Shown piece after piece: positions 35,145 through 46,996 of a stretch of 64,000 nucleotides of DNA. This DNA is from Epichloe hybrida (lineage: Eukaryota > Ascomycota > Sordariomycetes > Hypocreales > Clavicipitaceae), in the NCBI GenBank assembly GCA_019022495.1, contig JAFEKR010000061.1:62001-126000 (forward strand), read 5' to 3'. A program made the translations under genes and the position numbers. A model generated the notes under the pieces. The model ran no database searches and had not been told where the DNA came from. It worked only from the letters and a program-made list of their open reading frames with translations. Positions within the stretch are counted from its first letter, which is position 1. Every line of letters begins with the position of its first letter.

Positions 35145-35353
35145 AGCACCCGCGGTTTACAGGAACAGCTAGAAGACGGCGTCCCCCACTGAGTGATTAG
35201 AGATTACGGACAGTGCCACAATTGCCGTAGTCGTGTTAGAGGGCTTATATTTGAAAGCTCCGGAAAGAACTATTGTTGCCAGGAGGTTGAGTAACCATAG
35301 CCTCTGGTCAACGCGCTATGCAAGGTTCGGAGTGTGAGGCTCAAAATACCGCT

Positions 35354-36482
35354 TCATCGGCGACGCCAAGATGCTTGGTGTGGCCCCGGGAGAGGCAATA
35401 CACGATGCATTCGTTGGCGAATTGCATCGAAGTCTGGCTCGTTGTCTCTAGATATAATGCCATGACGAATGAAAAAGTTCAGCATGACCATCGCACAGTC
35501 ATCCTTGAACTTGCCATTGGCAAGTTCTCTCTTCACTTCGTTCACATCGCACAAGGTGAACTGTTCTACTTCACCATCTTTGGGCTGCAGTATAATCCGA
35601 GCCGGGAGCTTCAGATCGTAGACCCACTGGCATTCGGGGTAAATGAAGTCTGCCTCGCCCACATTCTTCTCATCAGTGATGTATATGTAGGTAACCGTAC
35701 CAGCTGAACGGGCATTTTCCCGCACCACGTCTTCGGGCAGACTGGCTTCCTCATCTGCCTCACGAATGACACATTCGAAAGGCTTTTCACCTGTCATCAA
35801 CCCACCAGCAACTGTATTGTCAAGCATGCCAGGAAATGTGGATTTGTTAGCTGCTCTCTTCGGAACCCAAATCAGCATTCCATTTGGCGCGGAAGGCTCC
35901 TCAACATAGGCTGTCATATGAACACCGTATCGCATGGTTCCGAGCAGTCCTATGGCAGCTCGCTCCATGCTGAAAATAAGCTCGCCATTGCGGCCGTACA
36001 CGGGCCAAAGCTCGTTTCTCCAGCCTTGTAGCACCTTAAAAGTTTCATGGGACCGCCAGTAGGCAGCCAAAGTTGCAGCTCTTGCGGTTCGCTCGGGTTC
36101 TGTATCGAGTAGGAAAAGCGAAACGGTCTTGTTCCGTCGACTAACTTCCATTGGGCCCCGCACAGACTCTGGAACATCTTCCAACCTGTCTAGGACACGT
36201 TCAAGGAGATACCCAATTGTGTAAACACCCTTGTCATCCTGCCAGACTAACGAGTATATGCCATCTGGTAAGCGAGTAATGGTGCAGGTTTCGCCGTTAT
36301 CATATGAATATGGAAATCTGCATGCATTAGTTTCTGACCGACTGTTGTCATGTGCACTCTTATGACGTGACACAAAGAACAAGAAGATGAGGAACAGAAG
36401 GAGATTAAAATAGCAAATATGAAATATGCTGGAGTTGGCCCTACTTGTCCGTGTCTTCGACTAAATTTAAATTTGACTTCAT
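35354..36482 (-). CDS. Nudix hydrolase with N-terminal DUF4743, YJR142W/Tnr3-like
   Basis: Two exons, 36482-36445 and 36317-35354, give 1002 nt (333 aa). The first exon is only 38 nt; joining it gives MKSNLNLVEDTDKFPYSYDN, which matches the family start, whereas the unspliced frame begins with unrelated residues. DUF4743-like region is about residues 20-150 (FKVLQGWRNELWPVYG; FSMERAAIGLLGTMRYGVHM). The Nudix box GGLMTGEKPFECVIREADEE is at about 185-205, fitting Gx5Ex7REx2EE. The yeast relative hydrolyses damaged or oxidised thiamine diphosphates; that substrate is inferred. The start codon is only 104 bp from the solo LTR. Confidence 0.88.
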
Positions 36483-36586
36483 GATCAGAAACCTTGGACG
36501 ATAATGGTGGGGAATTGGATGTCGATTTGTCTGATAAAATGGCTGAGGTAATAACGACTCAAGTCACGGGGTGCGGGCCGTGTTCC

Positions 36587-36849
36587 TATCGCTATATGAC
36601 ACGTGACTTGGGCAAAGATGTTTCTAGAAGAGATGATGAAGGTAGAGAAAGTGATTGAATTGAAGCTAATTTCTATTATATAAATAGAAGGGCAAAAGTT
36701 TCTCTTTTATAGATAAAGTAGTCATAGTAAACCTCGTATGCTTCTTGTTCTAAGATAGTATGTTCTTTTGAGGTGCATTTCAGCTTCCCTGATACGGTCC
36801 TAAGCGCATAGCGCTCGCGATCGGTCATTTTACCCGCGGCCGGGCAACA
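36587..36849 (-). mobile_element. Solo LTR of copia family B
   Basis: 263 bp aligning over its whole length to the two LTRs of the copia element at 55722-62834 (shared CACGTGACTT, GGCAAAGATG, GAAGGGCAAAAG, CAGCTTCCCTGATACG, GGGCAACA). It is flanked by a perfect 5-bp target duplication GTTCC (36582-36586 and 36850-36854), so it is an independent insertion later reduced by LTR-LTR recombination. It occupies the promoter region between the Nudix gene and OPI10. Confidence 0.93.
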
Positions 36850-37163
36850 GTTCCGTTACCCTCCCCACCTGCCCTAACAAGTGGTAAGCCCAATGCATAC
36901 CTGAGCAGTCTGGTGTGATAAATCAGGTCAAAATCTTTAGATATCTACAGGAAGAACAATTTGCCGCTAGTCTTTGTTCTCGACATTATAGCTCCTGGCC
37001 CAAAACGGATACAAAAGATACAGGTAAGTAGCCAAAAAGTTTGAAATGAAGTCGGCATTACCAGCGACGTCAATAGACACGTACTATAGCCACTAATTCA
37101 ATCCATGAGAAAAATCTTATTAGGATATCCGTATTCTCCTCAATCAGAGATCTGCCACCCATA

Positions 37164-37781
37164 ATGTCGGGGCCCCCTCTATTTGGAATTATCCCTGCTG
37201 GTCAACAGCTCATCACAGAACCTTCCTCAACCCTCTCACCAACGTCATTTCTTTACACGATTCCGACTTCTAAATCATTCTCTCACATAATGGTATTTCT
37301 GTTGCCCAGCATCTCACTTTCGGAAGGCACTGCAGCAGCGATTTATGTAGGCACAGTACGAGATGTCGCTGGTGCGGTTCAGTCAGGAGGAACCCCCCAG
37401 TTTAAATTCCTTGGAGGGATTGGTGCCGGAAAGGACAGTGCTTTGTTCAAGGTCGCTTCAAATGCAGTGGAATCAGATGACGATGGGTTGATGCTCGGAA
37501 TATCTATTGAGTCTGCCGACTCAGTCGCGCAACACCTGCAGGAGTTGTCTGCCGAGAAGATGAACACCTTCGCTGCCAGTCCTGATGTACCACAAATTCC
37601 GACTCCTGTACTAGCCCAACGTATCATACAGAATGCTTTCAATTTCTTGGCAAGTTTTAGCGGATCAGCTGGTCCTGGGGGCGTTGAGGTTGTCCCACTG
37701 AAAGCCTTCGAGGAGTGGTGGCGGAAGTTTGAAGCTCGGATTCGTGCCGACCCAGGCTTTCTTGATAGACAAAACGACTGA
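37164..37781 (+). CDS. OPI10: Hikeshi/Opi10, nuclear import carrier for Hsp70
   Basis: Single exon, 205 aa, matching the size of Hikeshi proteins. The N-terminal half has LFGIIPAGQQLITEP, FLYTIPTSKSFSHIMVFLLP and FKFLGGIGAGKDSALFKV, typical of the DUF775/Hikeshi beta-sandwich. The C-terminal helical part has AQRIIQNAFNFLASFSG and EWWRKFEARIRADPGFL. The human homologue carries Hsp70 into the nucleus during heat stress; yeast Opi10 affects phospholipid regulation. The role here is inferred from family. Confidence 0.92.
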   Translation: MSGPPLFGIIPAGQQLITEPSSTLSPTSFLYTIPTSKSFSHIMVFLLPSISLSEGTAAAIYVGTVRDVAGAVQSGGTPQFKFLGGIGAGKDSALFKVASNAVESDDDGLMLGISIESADSVAQHLQELSAEKMNTFAASPDVPQIPTPVLAQRIIQNAFNFLASFSGSAGPGGVEVVPLKAFEEWWRKFEARIRADPGFLDRQND

Positions 37782-38271
37782 ATATTGTACCGTGTCGATC
37801 TTACCTAGGAGAAACCAAGTCTGCACTACGATGAGACTTGCAGAATACTCTGGCCCGGAAATTGATATGGTTACTTCCCCTGATACACCGTCTGTTAGTC
37901 GGGCTTTTGCCCTATTGCCCTATTCGTTCCTGGCCATGGTGGGTTTGAATCAATACAGACAAGCTCTCCTCATCGTAGTATGTGCATAGCATGGTTATGC
38001 GGGGTTTGCACTAAATATGGCCGAGAATGAGTACTGACCTTGACGCCAAAGGCGAATACCACAATTTATTATCACAAAGCTACTTGTAAATGTAATATCA
38101 TCAGGATTCACAGCAGCTTCAGTTTGAGTGTGCGCACATCATAGTCTCAAAGTAAACAGGAGAAAGTACAATAACACAGGTGTGTTGGAATGGTTTAAAA
38201 ACAGCATCGGTCAATAGGTAGAGAGCAAACAAGATTCTTTATCCTAGTCCCTAACACGAGCTGATTGAGAG
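37782..38271. other. Intergenic between convergent OPI10 and YND1
   Basis: 490 bp holding the two 3' ends. No terminator or repeat is recognisable beyond AT-rich stretches. Confidence 0.55.
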
Positions 38272-40389
38272 TTAAGCGTCTTGCGAAGGGGCCATGAACG
38301 GACTCTTGAAGCGAGTTGGGCTGCCTGCCCTGCTCTTCCTCCCAGCATTCAACATCTGCAGGTTGGTTGAAAGGCGCTCCCGACTTTCAGTTCGAATCAC
38401 CAATCCGGCTCTATCCATCACAGAGGGTGGATGGTTTTGGTCGAGCCGTTCTAGGTTTATCTTCGGGTTTGTTCCTGCAGGATTATTGCCACATGATCCC
38501 TCACTATTGTCAGAACCATCCAACTTGTCAGAGGTGGCGTTTAATTCAAACTCAGCGGCAACCGCTTCTTCCAGAACTCGTTCGTAATTTTCCGACCCGC
38601 GTCTAAAGAGTTTGCTGAAAAAGTTTCCTCTTCGTCTTGTCTTGCGCCCTGATTGACGTCGCCAACGTGTGAATTTACTGCAAATTCTACGTCTTCGGTC
38701 TGGCTTTCGAAGAATGTATGCGAAGAACATAAAGACTACCACCAAACCAAAAAAATTGAAGATGGTCTGGGCGCCTGGGGGCATGTCCTCATCAGCATCA
38801 TAATTGGGGTTTTCAAAGGAGCCTGCAGATAAGGGTAGTGATCCTGCATGCTCAAAGTCAGGGGCCATCTTTGCTGCAACATTGCTGCCAAACCCGACAG
38901 GCAGTGCTGATGGGCCCGGCGGTATTTGCCCTGCGGCGTAGAGGAGCATTTTCCCTAATGTCCAGCTCACTTCTACACCTTGGACCGTGTCAATAGGTTG
39001 AAATGGATCCAAGAACTCTTCCTTGGTAGAATCCTGATTTCCATGTGTTGAATTGAGACTAGACGGCGCTATTGTTTTTAATCCCAGTCGAGGAATTCCT
39101 ATGCCTTCATGGAGAAGGTTTATGAGCCATGAGGCCTTGAAGCAAGCATCTCGGGCGTCTTGTATCCTTTGCTCTGGCGATTTTTTTCGTTTCAGAATTT
39201 CACTTTGTATGGTATCCCAATCCCGGCCACAAAAACTCATGACTTTTTGCTGAAATGTCGCAAGATCGTACGCTTTTTTTTCTTTCCCAAACACACCGTG
39301 GGTGGTATGCCAAAATTCTGACACACCGACAAAGTGATTGACTTCGAAATCAATTGCTGGAACGTGTAGGCCATTCAAGAGACATGGATGATCTTCGCAC
39401 GATTTATCCTTTCCCAGGAGCGGAAAGGTCTTCCTCAAACACTCATCGAAGGCACCAGTGCCAACCAGATTGTACGCGTTGCTTGAGCTTTTATCCGCCA
39501 ATATTTCCTGTGTAGTCGAGATTCGGAGACCCTTCGGTATGCAAGGGTCGGGGATCTCCTCGACAGTATCACCATAACTTTCCACTAGTGCATGAACGTA
39601 ACGTGACCGAGCTTTGTTGGCACCAAAACCTAGCCATGTTGCACTAAATATCTTGAACTCAGAAGAGGAGCCATCCAATTGCCGCAACCGGATCAGTTTC
39701 AAATCGTTCGCGTGCCGCTCAGCTTCTGTTGCATTGGGTGCGAAAGCAATCTGCGCCGAGGCGCCTCCCATCTCAAGAAAGCCATATGTGTGGTGATTTT
39801 TCCCGTGGTTGTGCTCTTCAGGTCGATCGAGCCCGCCCAAGAGATAATTGGTCGCAATCCAGCCATAGAGCCCTTCTGTTTCTCCAGATATAACCTGGAC
39901 TCGCTCCTTGCAATCGGGAAGGTAAAATTTTGTGTGGGCTTTCAGATATGCACAAACACCCTGAAGTAGCGACAGTTGTTGGGGTTTTGGAAGAAATCTA
40001 ACACCGGCTGTAGCCATCAGATAGATCGGCGTAGCTTTGATTTTGTCACTTGGTACCTCGTCGAGCGCCGTATCTACAAGTGGCTGAAGATGATCGCGAC
40101 CAACTGAAGCCACGTCGTCCGCAAAGGTGGCAATGCCCGTATGTATTTTCTTACTCTTCTTCAACATCACCTTCGGCAATTTTCGTAGTTCCGCGGGAGA
40201 TGCATTTTTGACAGCTGCTATCGGGTGCTTCCATTTGTAGATGTAAATTCGAGTTCCGGACGAACCAGCGTCGAGGATGACTCCATATTGCGCTAACGAG
40301 GCAGATTGTTAGTCGCAACCCACTGGTATCGAGAAGCAGCGCGTTTTATTATGCGTTTAGAATCCGGTATTCTTACAATGCTTTCCCAT
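38272..40389 (-). CDS. YND1: Golgi apyrase (nucleoside diphosphatase) Ynd1
   Basis: GDA1/CD39-family enzyme that hydrolyses the nucleoside diphosphates left by Golgi glycosyltransferases. Two exons: a tiny first exon 40389-40377 (13 nt) and 40292-38272, total 2034 nt (677 aa). Splicing yields MGKHSQYGVILDAGSSGTRI, placing apyrase region ACR1 at the N terminus. ACR2 is MATAGVRFLP, ACR3 VISGETEGLYGW, ACR4 FLEMGGASAQIAF. A membrane segment lies at about 515-535 (FFGLVVVFMFFAYIL), followed by a basic cytosolic tail of about 140 residues ending PFMAPSQDA. The single C-terminal anchor matches yeast Ynd1 and distinguishes it from Gda1. Confidence 0.93.
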
Positions 40390-41192
40390 TAGAGCATAAT
40401 CATATGGACAGTTGGAGAATTCAAAGGTGGTTTGCACGGCTAGGCTTGAAGCACAATGCGTGCTGCTTCCTCTGCGATGATGATGATTTTGTCAATAAGT
40501 GCAGGGCAACACTTGATAATTGCGACTTCAAGTGGCCGAGGGCTTTGGAGACGTTGGCTTCTGTTTTCACGTTGCAACAAGGCAAGATTGAGATTTAACT
40601 CGGTAATTGCAGGAATAGGAGCGTGATCTTGGCCGAGAAGAAACGTGTTGTCGACGCGATAGAGGCCGGTGGATATGAATGGTGTCTAATAGTTCGCGAA
40701 CGATATATGTATGCTAGAAGAGGCGCGTTGCAGTCGGTTGTGAGTGGTGGAGATTAGTGGAGGAAGATTGCTTTGACTTAAAGCCAGTTGTCTGAATGTC
40801 TCGAACCTGGGGATTACGTTGACATCACCTGTCAGCCTCTTTGCATCGTCGCACGCTCCACTTTAATGATACATTGTTGTGCTAAAATGCATTCTCATGC
40901 ATCCTTCATTGCAATTTTGGGTTGACATGGATGACATTTTTGGCTTAAAACAGATATAATCACTGACGGTGTTTTTCCCAACAAGTGAGAAATAGTCCTC
41001 CTTGAACGGTAGTTATCGCGTAAAATCATGAAGACAACAGCTCGAAAATCCCACCCCATACCAATTTTATTTTAGTTGAAGGATTGAAACGTGTAATGTT
41101 AACAGTGTCGAGAGAGTAATGATCTCCTCATGTTCAGCCCGACAGCTTCCCCATCTACTAAGCGGTTTACCTCTCTAGGACGGATTACCTCT
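40390..41192. other. Intergenic YND1-ULA1
   Basis: About 800 bp: YND1 promoter and ULA1 3' region. A 64-codon plus-strand frame (40404-40598) has no supporting feature. A direct duplication of TTACCTCTCTAGGACG occurs near 41167-41200, at the 3' end of ULA1. Confidence 0.55.
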
Positions 41193-43081
41193 CTAGGACG
41201 CTTCCTTTAAACAATCAGGGCTAAGATTGAGTCGTAGTATCTGACAACGGCTTTCAGTGCCATCGAAAATGCAGACATTATCGATGGGAACATATTGTCT
41301 AGTGATGATTTTGATCATCTCTTGCGCGATCATCCCCCCAACCACGGCAGCAACATTGTGTAATTCACCGCTCCCAGACCGTGACACTTCTTGTGCTACT
41401 TGTAGCAATCTCTGGCTTCCTCGAAGTTCTGGTGTAAAATCAATGATGCGCTCAACAATTTCCTTTGTGCCGGCTCTAGGCGCTAAAGCCGACGTCCGGA
41501 GCACAAGGAAAATAGGTAACAACGAAAGCGGCAGCTGAGGACTGGCGATCGCAGCTATTTCGTCACTGGCTAGCTCTTTCTCTGGCAGGGTGGCATATCT
41601 GGTAAGCAAGTCCCCTCGGTTTTTTCAATAGCTATAGTGCAGCGTGTTATATCTTACCAATCACCTGGCGAATGCTTGGCTCATTGTGTGAGCCTTGTAG
41701 AAGCTTTATAAACCTCGCGTTCTTGCAAAACAGCTCAACCTCGTGCCGTTCTACTTGATATCCGCCGGGTAGGGCGCGAACAAAACCCATAACCTCATCA
41801 ACGTCTCGTTTTGACTTGGACTTGTATATTGATTGGAGTTCGATGTAGACACTGGTTTGCGCCTTCATGTCTGGGAGTCCTCCATGCAAAGGAAGCTGAT
41901 GGTGCTTTTGGTGGAATTGCTGTACGGCTTTTGCAATGATCCAGAAAACCTCAACTGCAGGGTCCTGAGGAACATCTTAATACCTTCATACATATACAAA
42001 GCTGGGAGGTTTAGTCTAGAAGACCCTTACCTTTAAATTCTCTTCATGCTCAAAAATTTCTCGCAAAGATTCTGGCAACGATGATTGGGTGATATATTTC
42101 ATTACTGCTGAAATGGCCTCATCGAAGTTTTCTTCGCCTCCTTCGGAATTGTTTGTTCTGGCTCCTTGAGCTACTAGTGCTCGAAAGGCAGTCTTTTCTG
42201 AGTAAGCTTTTGGCACATTGCCACCATGGGTCAGTTTCCATTTCTCGAGGTAGTGCAGTAAAATTACAACCAAAGGCAGATGCCCATGGTCATGGTCATT
42301 TAGATGTTGGATATTGTCAACCATTCGGCTCGCAAACGTGGAGAGCTCAGGCCATGGATTTAGAAGCCTGAGGTCCGCGATTGCTGCTTCATCTGGGTGA
42401 GTATCCACAACGGGAAACCACGAGTGAAGCCGCAATGAGAAATATGCATAGAAGCCAGAGGTACTGGCCGTGAGGATCGGAATGTTATGTTGATTTGAGT
42501 ATGACTCGAGAAAGGCGACATGCTTGGAATTTAGAGGCAAAGTATAGAGAATCATTGTAAAGGGTCTCGAAGAAGAGAACAATTTCTCAAAGTCTAGAGC
42601 ATTCTTTGTCACAATGTTAGTTTCGCTTAGGGTAGGCATAATGGTGGGCATAGAAAGATGCAGACGTACATTTTCTTTCGGAAACCAATCACCTGTAACC
42701 CCAGGATTTAGCTCCACGAGGTTGTCTCTGCAGCAGAGGGCTCGAGGTTTACCCACACAAGTCTCGTCAAGAAAAAAATTTACACCGAGATCTGCATCTC
42801 TAACAATAGCCTCATCAGCGATAGTAAAGCTTCCGACACCTGGGATGGAACCTGGTTAGTTTTCATAGAAGGTTTGTCGAGTCGTCTTGAAATCTCAAAC
42901 CTGGCAAAACCAAATTTTTCAGAGTTTCGATGCCCATAGAGCCGCCACCGGTATTGACTAAGAGAACATTGGCAGACTCCAGGGCAGACTGGCCAGCTGC
43001 AGCCCAAAGACGCAACTGCCGGTCGTATCTCTGTTCGTTATCAGATGGGCCTCGTAGGCTTGGGGTGGGTTGAGGCGCCAT
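41193..43081 (-). CDS. ULA1: NEDD8-activating enzyme E1 regulatory subunit (Ula1/NAE1/APPBP1)
   Basis: Pairs with Uba3 to activate the ubiquitin-like protein NEDD8/Rub1 for cullin modification. Four exons read as 43081-42901, 42839-42031, 41964-41658 and 41614-41193, giving 1719 nt (572 aa). The N terminus has [20 protein letters not shown] and a modified Rossmann loop [20 protein letters not shown], as expected for the half-E1 that lacks the catalytic Cys. The C-terminal part has [19 protein letters not shown] and [14 protein letters not shown], typical of the family. The first two introns are standard. The last intron needs a GAG acceptor to keep frame ([14 protein letters not shown]); the nearby CAG would shift it. 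That junction is uncertain; the identity is not. Confidence 0.9.
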
Positions 43082-43631
43082 GCTTGTCTACTTGTGAGCT
43101 TGGTCTGCGAGGGAACCCGGGAATGCGCATGCAGCAAAGTCCAAGACTGTGCAGAAGAACGTTTGCTTGTTAAACAAAAGACAGCTTGTATTTAAATCAC
43201 TACCTGTGGTCTTAGCTATGACATGGAGTGAGTGGGTCGTTGGTGTGCTGATGGTGGGGTCTGGTAGGTCACGATCAACCTTCGGGCTTGACAGTGTTCT
43301 GCCATCCCGCCCTGATCACTCAGTTGCTGACATGAAGAACCTAATGCAACACACGGTGAATCGCCTCGCACAAGCCCACTTTTCCGTTGCCTCTTCTCCT
43401 CTCCAACTATCTAGACGCGTTCATCTGCTCTTTTCGCACGCCACGTTAACTGCCCCTCCTTATCATAGGACAGAGACAACAGCAACCGCCGCCGCCACTA
43501 GCACTGCGGCTGCCCCGCCGTCACTCGTAGCTTCAAGCTCATTTTACCGAACTACAGGTCGATCATTGGGTGCAAACTCGTGCTCTGCACCTCTCCTTAC
43601 GAGACATTACACTTCACAGACGACTAGAACG

Positions 43632-44572
43632 ATGGAATCCGCCGCTGACTACATTGAGATGGCCAAGAAGCAGGCCGCCTACCGGGCCGTGGACGACTAC
43701 CTGCTCCCCTCTTCCAAATTTGTCGGCATCGGCTCCGGTAGCACTGTCGTGTACGTAGTCGATGCCATCGTGAGCAGGGGCCCTGAGTTCTACTCGGGAA
43801 TGACTTTTATTCCCACGGGGAGCCAGTCAAAGGGGCTCATTCAAACTGCTGGCCTGAACATGTGCCGCGTTGACGAGCGACCGTTTATAAATGGGCAGCC
43901 TGTTGCCTTGGATGTTGCTTTCGACGGAGCCGACGAGGTAGACGAGGATCTCAACCTAATCAAAGGTGGCGGCGCATGCTTGTTCCAAGAGAAACTTGTC
44001 GCAACGGCTGCGAGGAAGTTCGTCGCCGTGGCTGGTGAGTCCTCCGCCTTAAAGATGTCTCCTCCAAGGAATACCTTGAGAGAATGAAATTTGCGGGGGA
44101 ATCATGATAATGCCCGATTGACGCGCAACTAGACTCTCGAAAAAAATCCCCTCGGTTATGTACCAAATGGAAGACCATCCCTATCGAGGTTCTCCCTCTT
44201 GCCGCACCGGATGTTCTAAGGCGGCTTCGCGCTATGGGTTCGCCCAGTCCTGCCGTCCGATCAGGCCTCCCCAGCAAGGCGGGCGAGTGTGTGACGGATA
44301 ATGGCATGTGGATTATCGACGCACCTTTCTCCCCACTTCTGATTCCTAAGGACCTTTCGTCGGCCGAGGACGGCAAGGGCAGAGACGGCTCATGGGAGAT
44401 CCAGACCTTGGCTGAAGAATTGCTCAAGATACCCGGCATCGTTGAGATTGGTCTATTCTACGGCTTCAACGGAAGTCAGGCTGCGAGTTTGGGAAAGGAT
44501 TTACAGGCACAGAAGCCCGTGGCGGCTTACTTTGGCATGCCCGATGGCCAAGTGCAAGTTCAGAATGCATAA
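43632..44572 (+). CDS. RKI1: Ribose-5-phosphate isomerase A
   Basis: Interconverts ribose-5-phosphate and ribulose-5-phosphate in the pentose phosphate pathway. Two exons, 43632-44034 and 44133-44572, give 843 nt (280 aa), usual for the family. Signature segments are FVGIGSGSTVVYVVDAI (phosphate loop), VAFDGADEVDEDL, IKGGGACLFQEKLVA with the catalytic Lys, and VAVADSRKK across the intron. The C terminus has ITDNG-like CVTDNGMWIIDA and GIVEIGLFYG. The frame is open upstream, with ATGs at 43332 and 43344 that would add about 96-100 Arg/Ser/Ala-rich residues resembling a mitochondrial presequence; 43632 is chosen because it starts the conserved core. It is divergent from ULA1. Confidence 0.92.
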
Positions 44573-45630
44573 AATTTGCTTCTGGCTCGCTAATTGGTGC
44601 CCGTTGTCGAAGAAAGCTTACAGTGAGCACAAATGGCTGTGGCAGTGGTGCAGGGCAAACATAGACATGGAATTCGACGCTGGAGATTGGTACGGTGATT
44701 GAGGGGAATCGCTATATTCGGCACCTCGCTAATTAAGGTGCCGAACAATGAATTGGCATCTCAGATACGTCAATCAGCGTGGATGAGAAGACGCTGTGGT
44801 CAGATTAATGAACCGTCAGGCTAAAAACAGGATGCACACCCTTAGTAGGACTGCGGTTATGATCCCTTTTTTCAATACGGGCATACTATCGCTTGTGACG
44901 TCCCGACCTGTGATGCAACCAGAATCGCCAAAATCGCAGGAGATCTGGCCAACTATTTGGGAGACAGAGGTCAGCGTGAGGTCTATATCTGGGATTGCCC
45001 TGGATATGACTCGAAATTCGCCAGGGGTTCTGAGAGGCCTAATATCTCATCACCTTCATCAGCTCGAAAATGAACCACATAACCTCGTCCGGTCGAGACA
45101 CCATTTCGGCCCCACCAACGATGGATTTGGAAGATAAAAAAACTCACGCGGAAATACCGAGTATGAAGCATTATGTTAAAAGGATCCCGAATGATTCTGC
45201 TGTTCGATTCGCCGATCTAGCTAGTACAACTCGACCAATCGACCATTATAGTTGTTGCATCTATACCATTGCAGTATTGTATCAGACTCTTGAGCCTATC
45301 GCATAAGTCTGCCGTCATTGGGTGGCCTACATAGGTACCTACGGAGTACCTACACCCACTGTGCGGAGTACCTACGGAGTAGATACAGGCTTTAGCCCCC
45401 CACCTTCGTGTCGACTCAATTGTTGTTGTTCTTGTATGGACGACTACGTGGTGCCCATCAACATCGCCTAGATGATTCTTTGGCTGCCCATACTACGGAT
45501 TCGTCCCGCGCGGTTGAAATCCTCTTCTCGGGGCCATCCATTTGCGCAAAGCTTCGTTGGCGGCGGCCTACAACAAAAAGGCTGCGCCGGGTACTTTGAC
45601 ACCGTTTGCCATAGTAGCAACCTGCGCACG
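44573..45630. other. Intergenic with a possible orphan exon
   Basis: Between RKI1 and the SDR gene. A Cys-containing reading frame from about 44862 to 45079 (DCGYDPFFQYGHTIACDV at its start, REVYIWDCPGYD later) follows an AG acceptor-like site and two in-frame TAG codons, so it is either an isolated exon or a gene remnant. A repeat of CCTACGGAGTACCTAC type lies at about 45330-45385. No complete gene is supported. Confidence 0.4.
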
Positions 45631-46772
45631 ATGGCATCTGCAGCCGCCAAGCGCTTATCGGGCAAAACCGTGCTTATAACGGGTGCATCTTCTGGAATTG
45701 GACGGTCCACCGCCTTTGAATTTGCACGAACGAGTCCCGATAACTTACGTCTGATCCTGACTGCTCGTCGGATAGACACTTTGCACGAGGTAGCATCCGA
45801 CATTGCCCAGGAGGTTGGAGACGGCGTGAAAATCCTAGCCGTGAAAGTCGACGTGAGCAACGCTGAAGAGGTTCGAAAATTCATCAATCATTTACCCGAA
45901 GAGTGGAGAGACATACACGTCCTTGTTAATAACGCGTAAGTGAACCTGTCCGCGACACATGTGTGTTTATACACCAGTACTTCTCTATGTTTGTTTTGTT
46001 CAGGAACCGACATCCATAACCCAAATTACCAATCCAGAGGAGCTGACATGCTTGATATGTTACAAGTGGCCTCGTCAAAGGCGTAGCACGTGCTCCCGAC
46101 ATAAGCCAGGACGACATGCAGGTCATGTTTGCGACCAACGTTACAGGGCTAATCAATATGACTCAGGCTATTCTGCCGACATTTCAAAATCGTGATCACG
46201 GAGGTCAAGGCGACATCATCAATGTAGGATCGATAGCCGGTCGTGAAGCATACCCAGGCGGTTCTATATATTGCGCTACCAAAGCTGCAGTGCGAAGTTT
46301 CACGGAGAGCCTGCGGAAAGAGCTCATTACGACGCGAATCAGAGTTATTGAGATAGATCCTGGACAAGTCGAGACGGTAGGGCTCTTAATTCTCTATCAG
46401 AAATCTTATTCGAATGGCCGAAATATTGACAAACCTGCCATAGGAGTTCTCGCTTGTCAGGTTCAATGGAGATAAAGCCAAAGCCGATGCAGTCTATGCG
46501 TAAGTCGAACATATCACCACCTTCTGTCGTGTGATTGCTAATGTCATGGCTGCGACGCTAGTGGGTGTGAGCCGCTCACCCCCGATGATGTTGCAGAGGT
46601 AGTTGTCTTCACGGCGACCCGTCGGGAAAACGTTGTCGTCGCTGACACACTGGTATTTCCGAATCACCAGGTACGTCTTTGATGACTTGAAATGGTGCAA
46701 TCTGGGTGGAGCTAATGACATCTATCCTCCTTAAAGGCATCCGCCCTCATTATGTACAGGCGAGGTACTTGA
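45631..46772 (+). CDS. Short-chain dehydrogenase/reductase, YMR226C/YdfG type
   Basis: NADP-dependent 3-hydroxy acid/serine dehydrogenase-like SDR. Five exons: 45631-45935, 46067-46376, 46444-46499, 46562-46670 and 46737-46772, total 816 nt (271 aa), with phases agreeing at each junction. Cofactor motif TGASSGIG follows VLI near residue 16; VLVNNAGL spans the first intron; the catalytic set is INVGSIAG and YCATK. The joined C terminus reads EFSLVRFNGDKAKADAVYAG, then ALIMYRRGT. The frame is open upstream to an ATG at 45472, which would add a presequence-like extension; the start at 45631 fits the family. Substrate is inferred from homologues. Confidence 0.9.
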
Positions 46773-46996
46773 ATGAGGTATGACCAACATATACTTGCTG
46801 CCGTGTCGTTTGAAGAGACCATGCAATGTTGTGGCTTTTGACCTAATATGCTAGGTAGAAAATACTGCTGATGTTGATTGTTACGTTGATGGAATAGTGG
46901 GTGCTATATAGATAATATTTACTCTTGTCACAATAAGCACCGAGATTCACCGCATTGGTCTGTTAACAACATATCTAGGCCCGCGTCACACCGGAA

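Noticed and set aside
40404..40598. 64-codon plus-strand frame opposite the YND1 first exon
   Set aside because: Lies in the YND1 promoter/leader, no supporting features.
44796..45137. 113-codon plus-strand open frame after RKI1
   Set aside because: Reads the orphan Cys-containing stretch in a different frame; neither has homology I recognise and this one has no motif.
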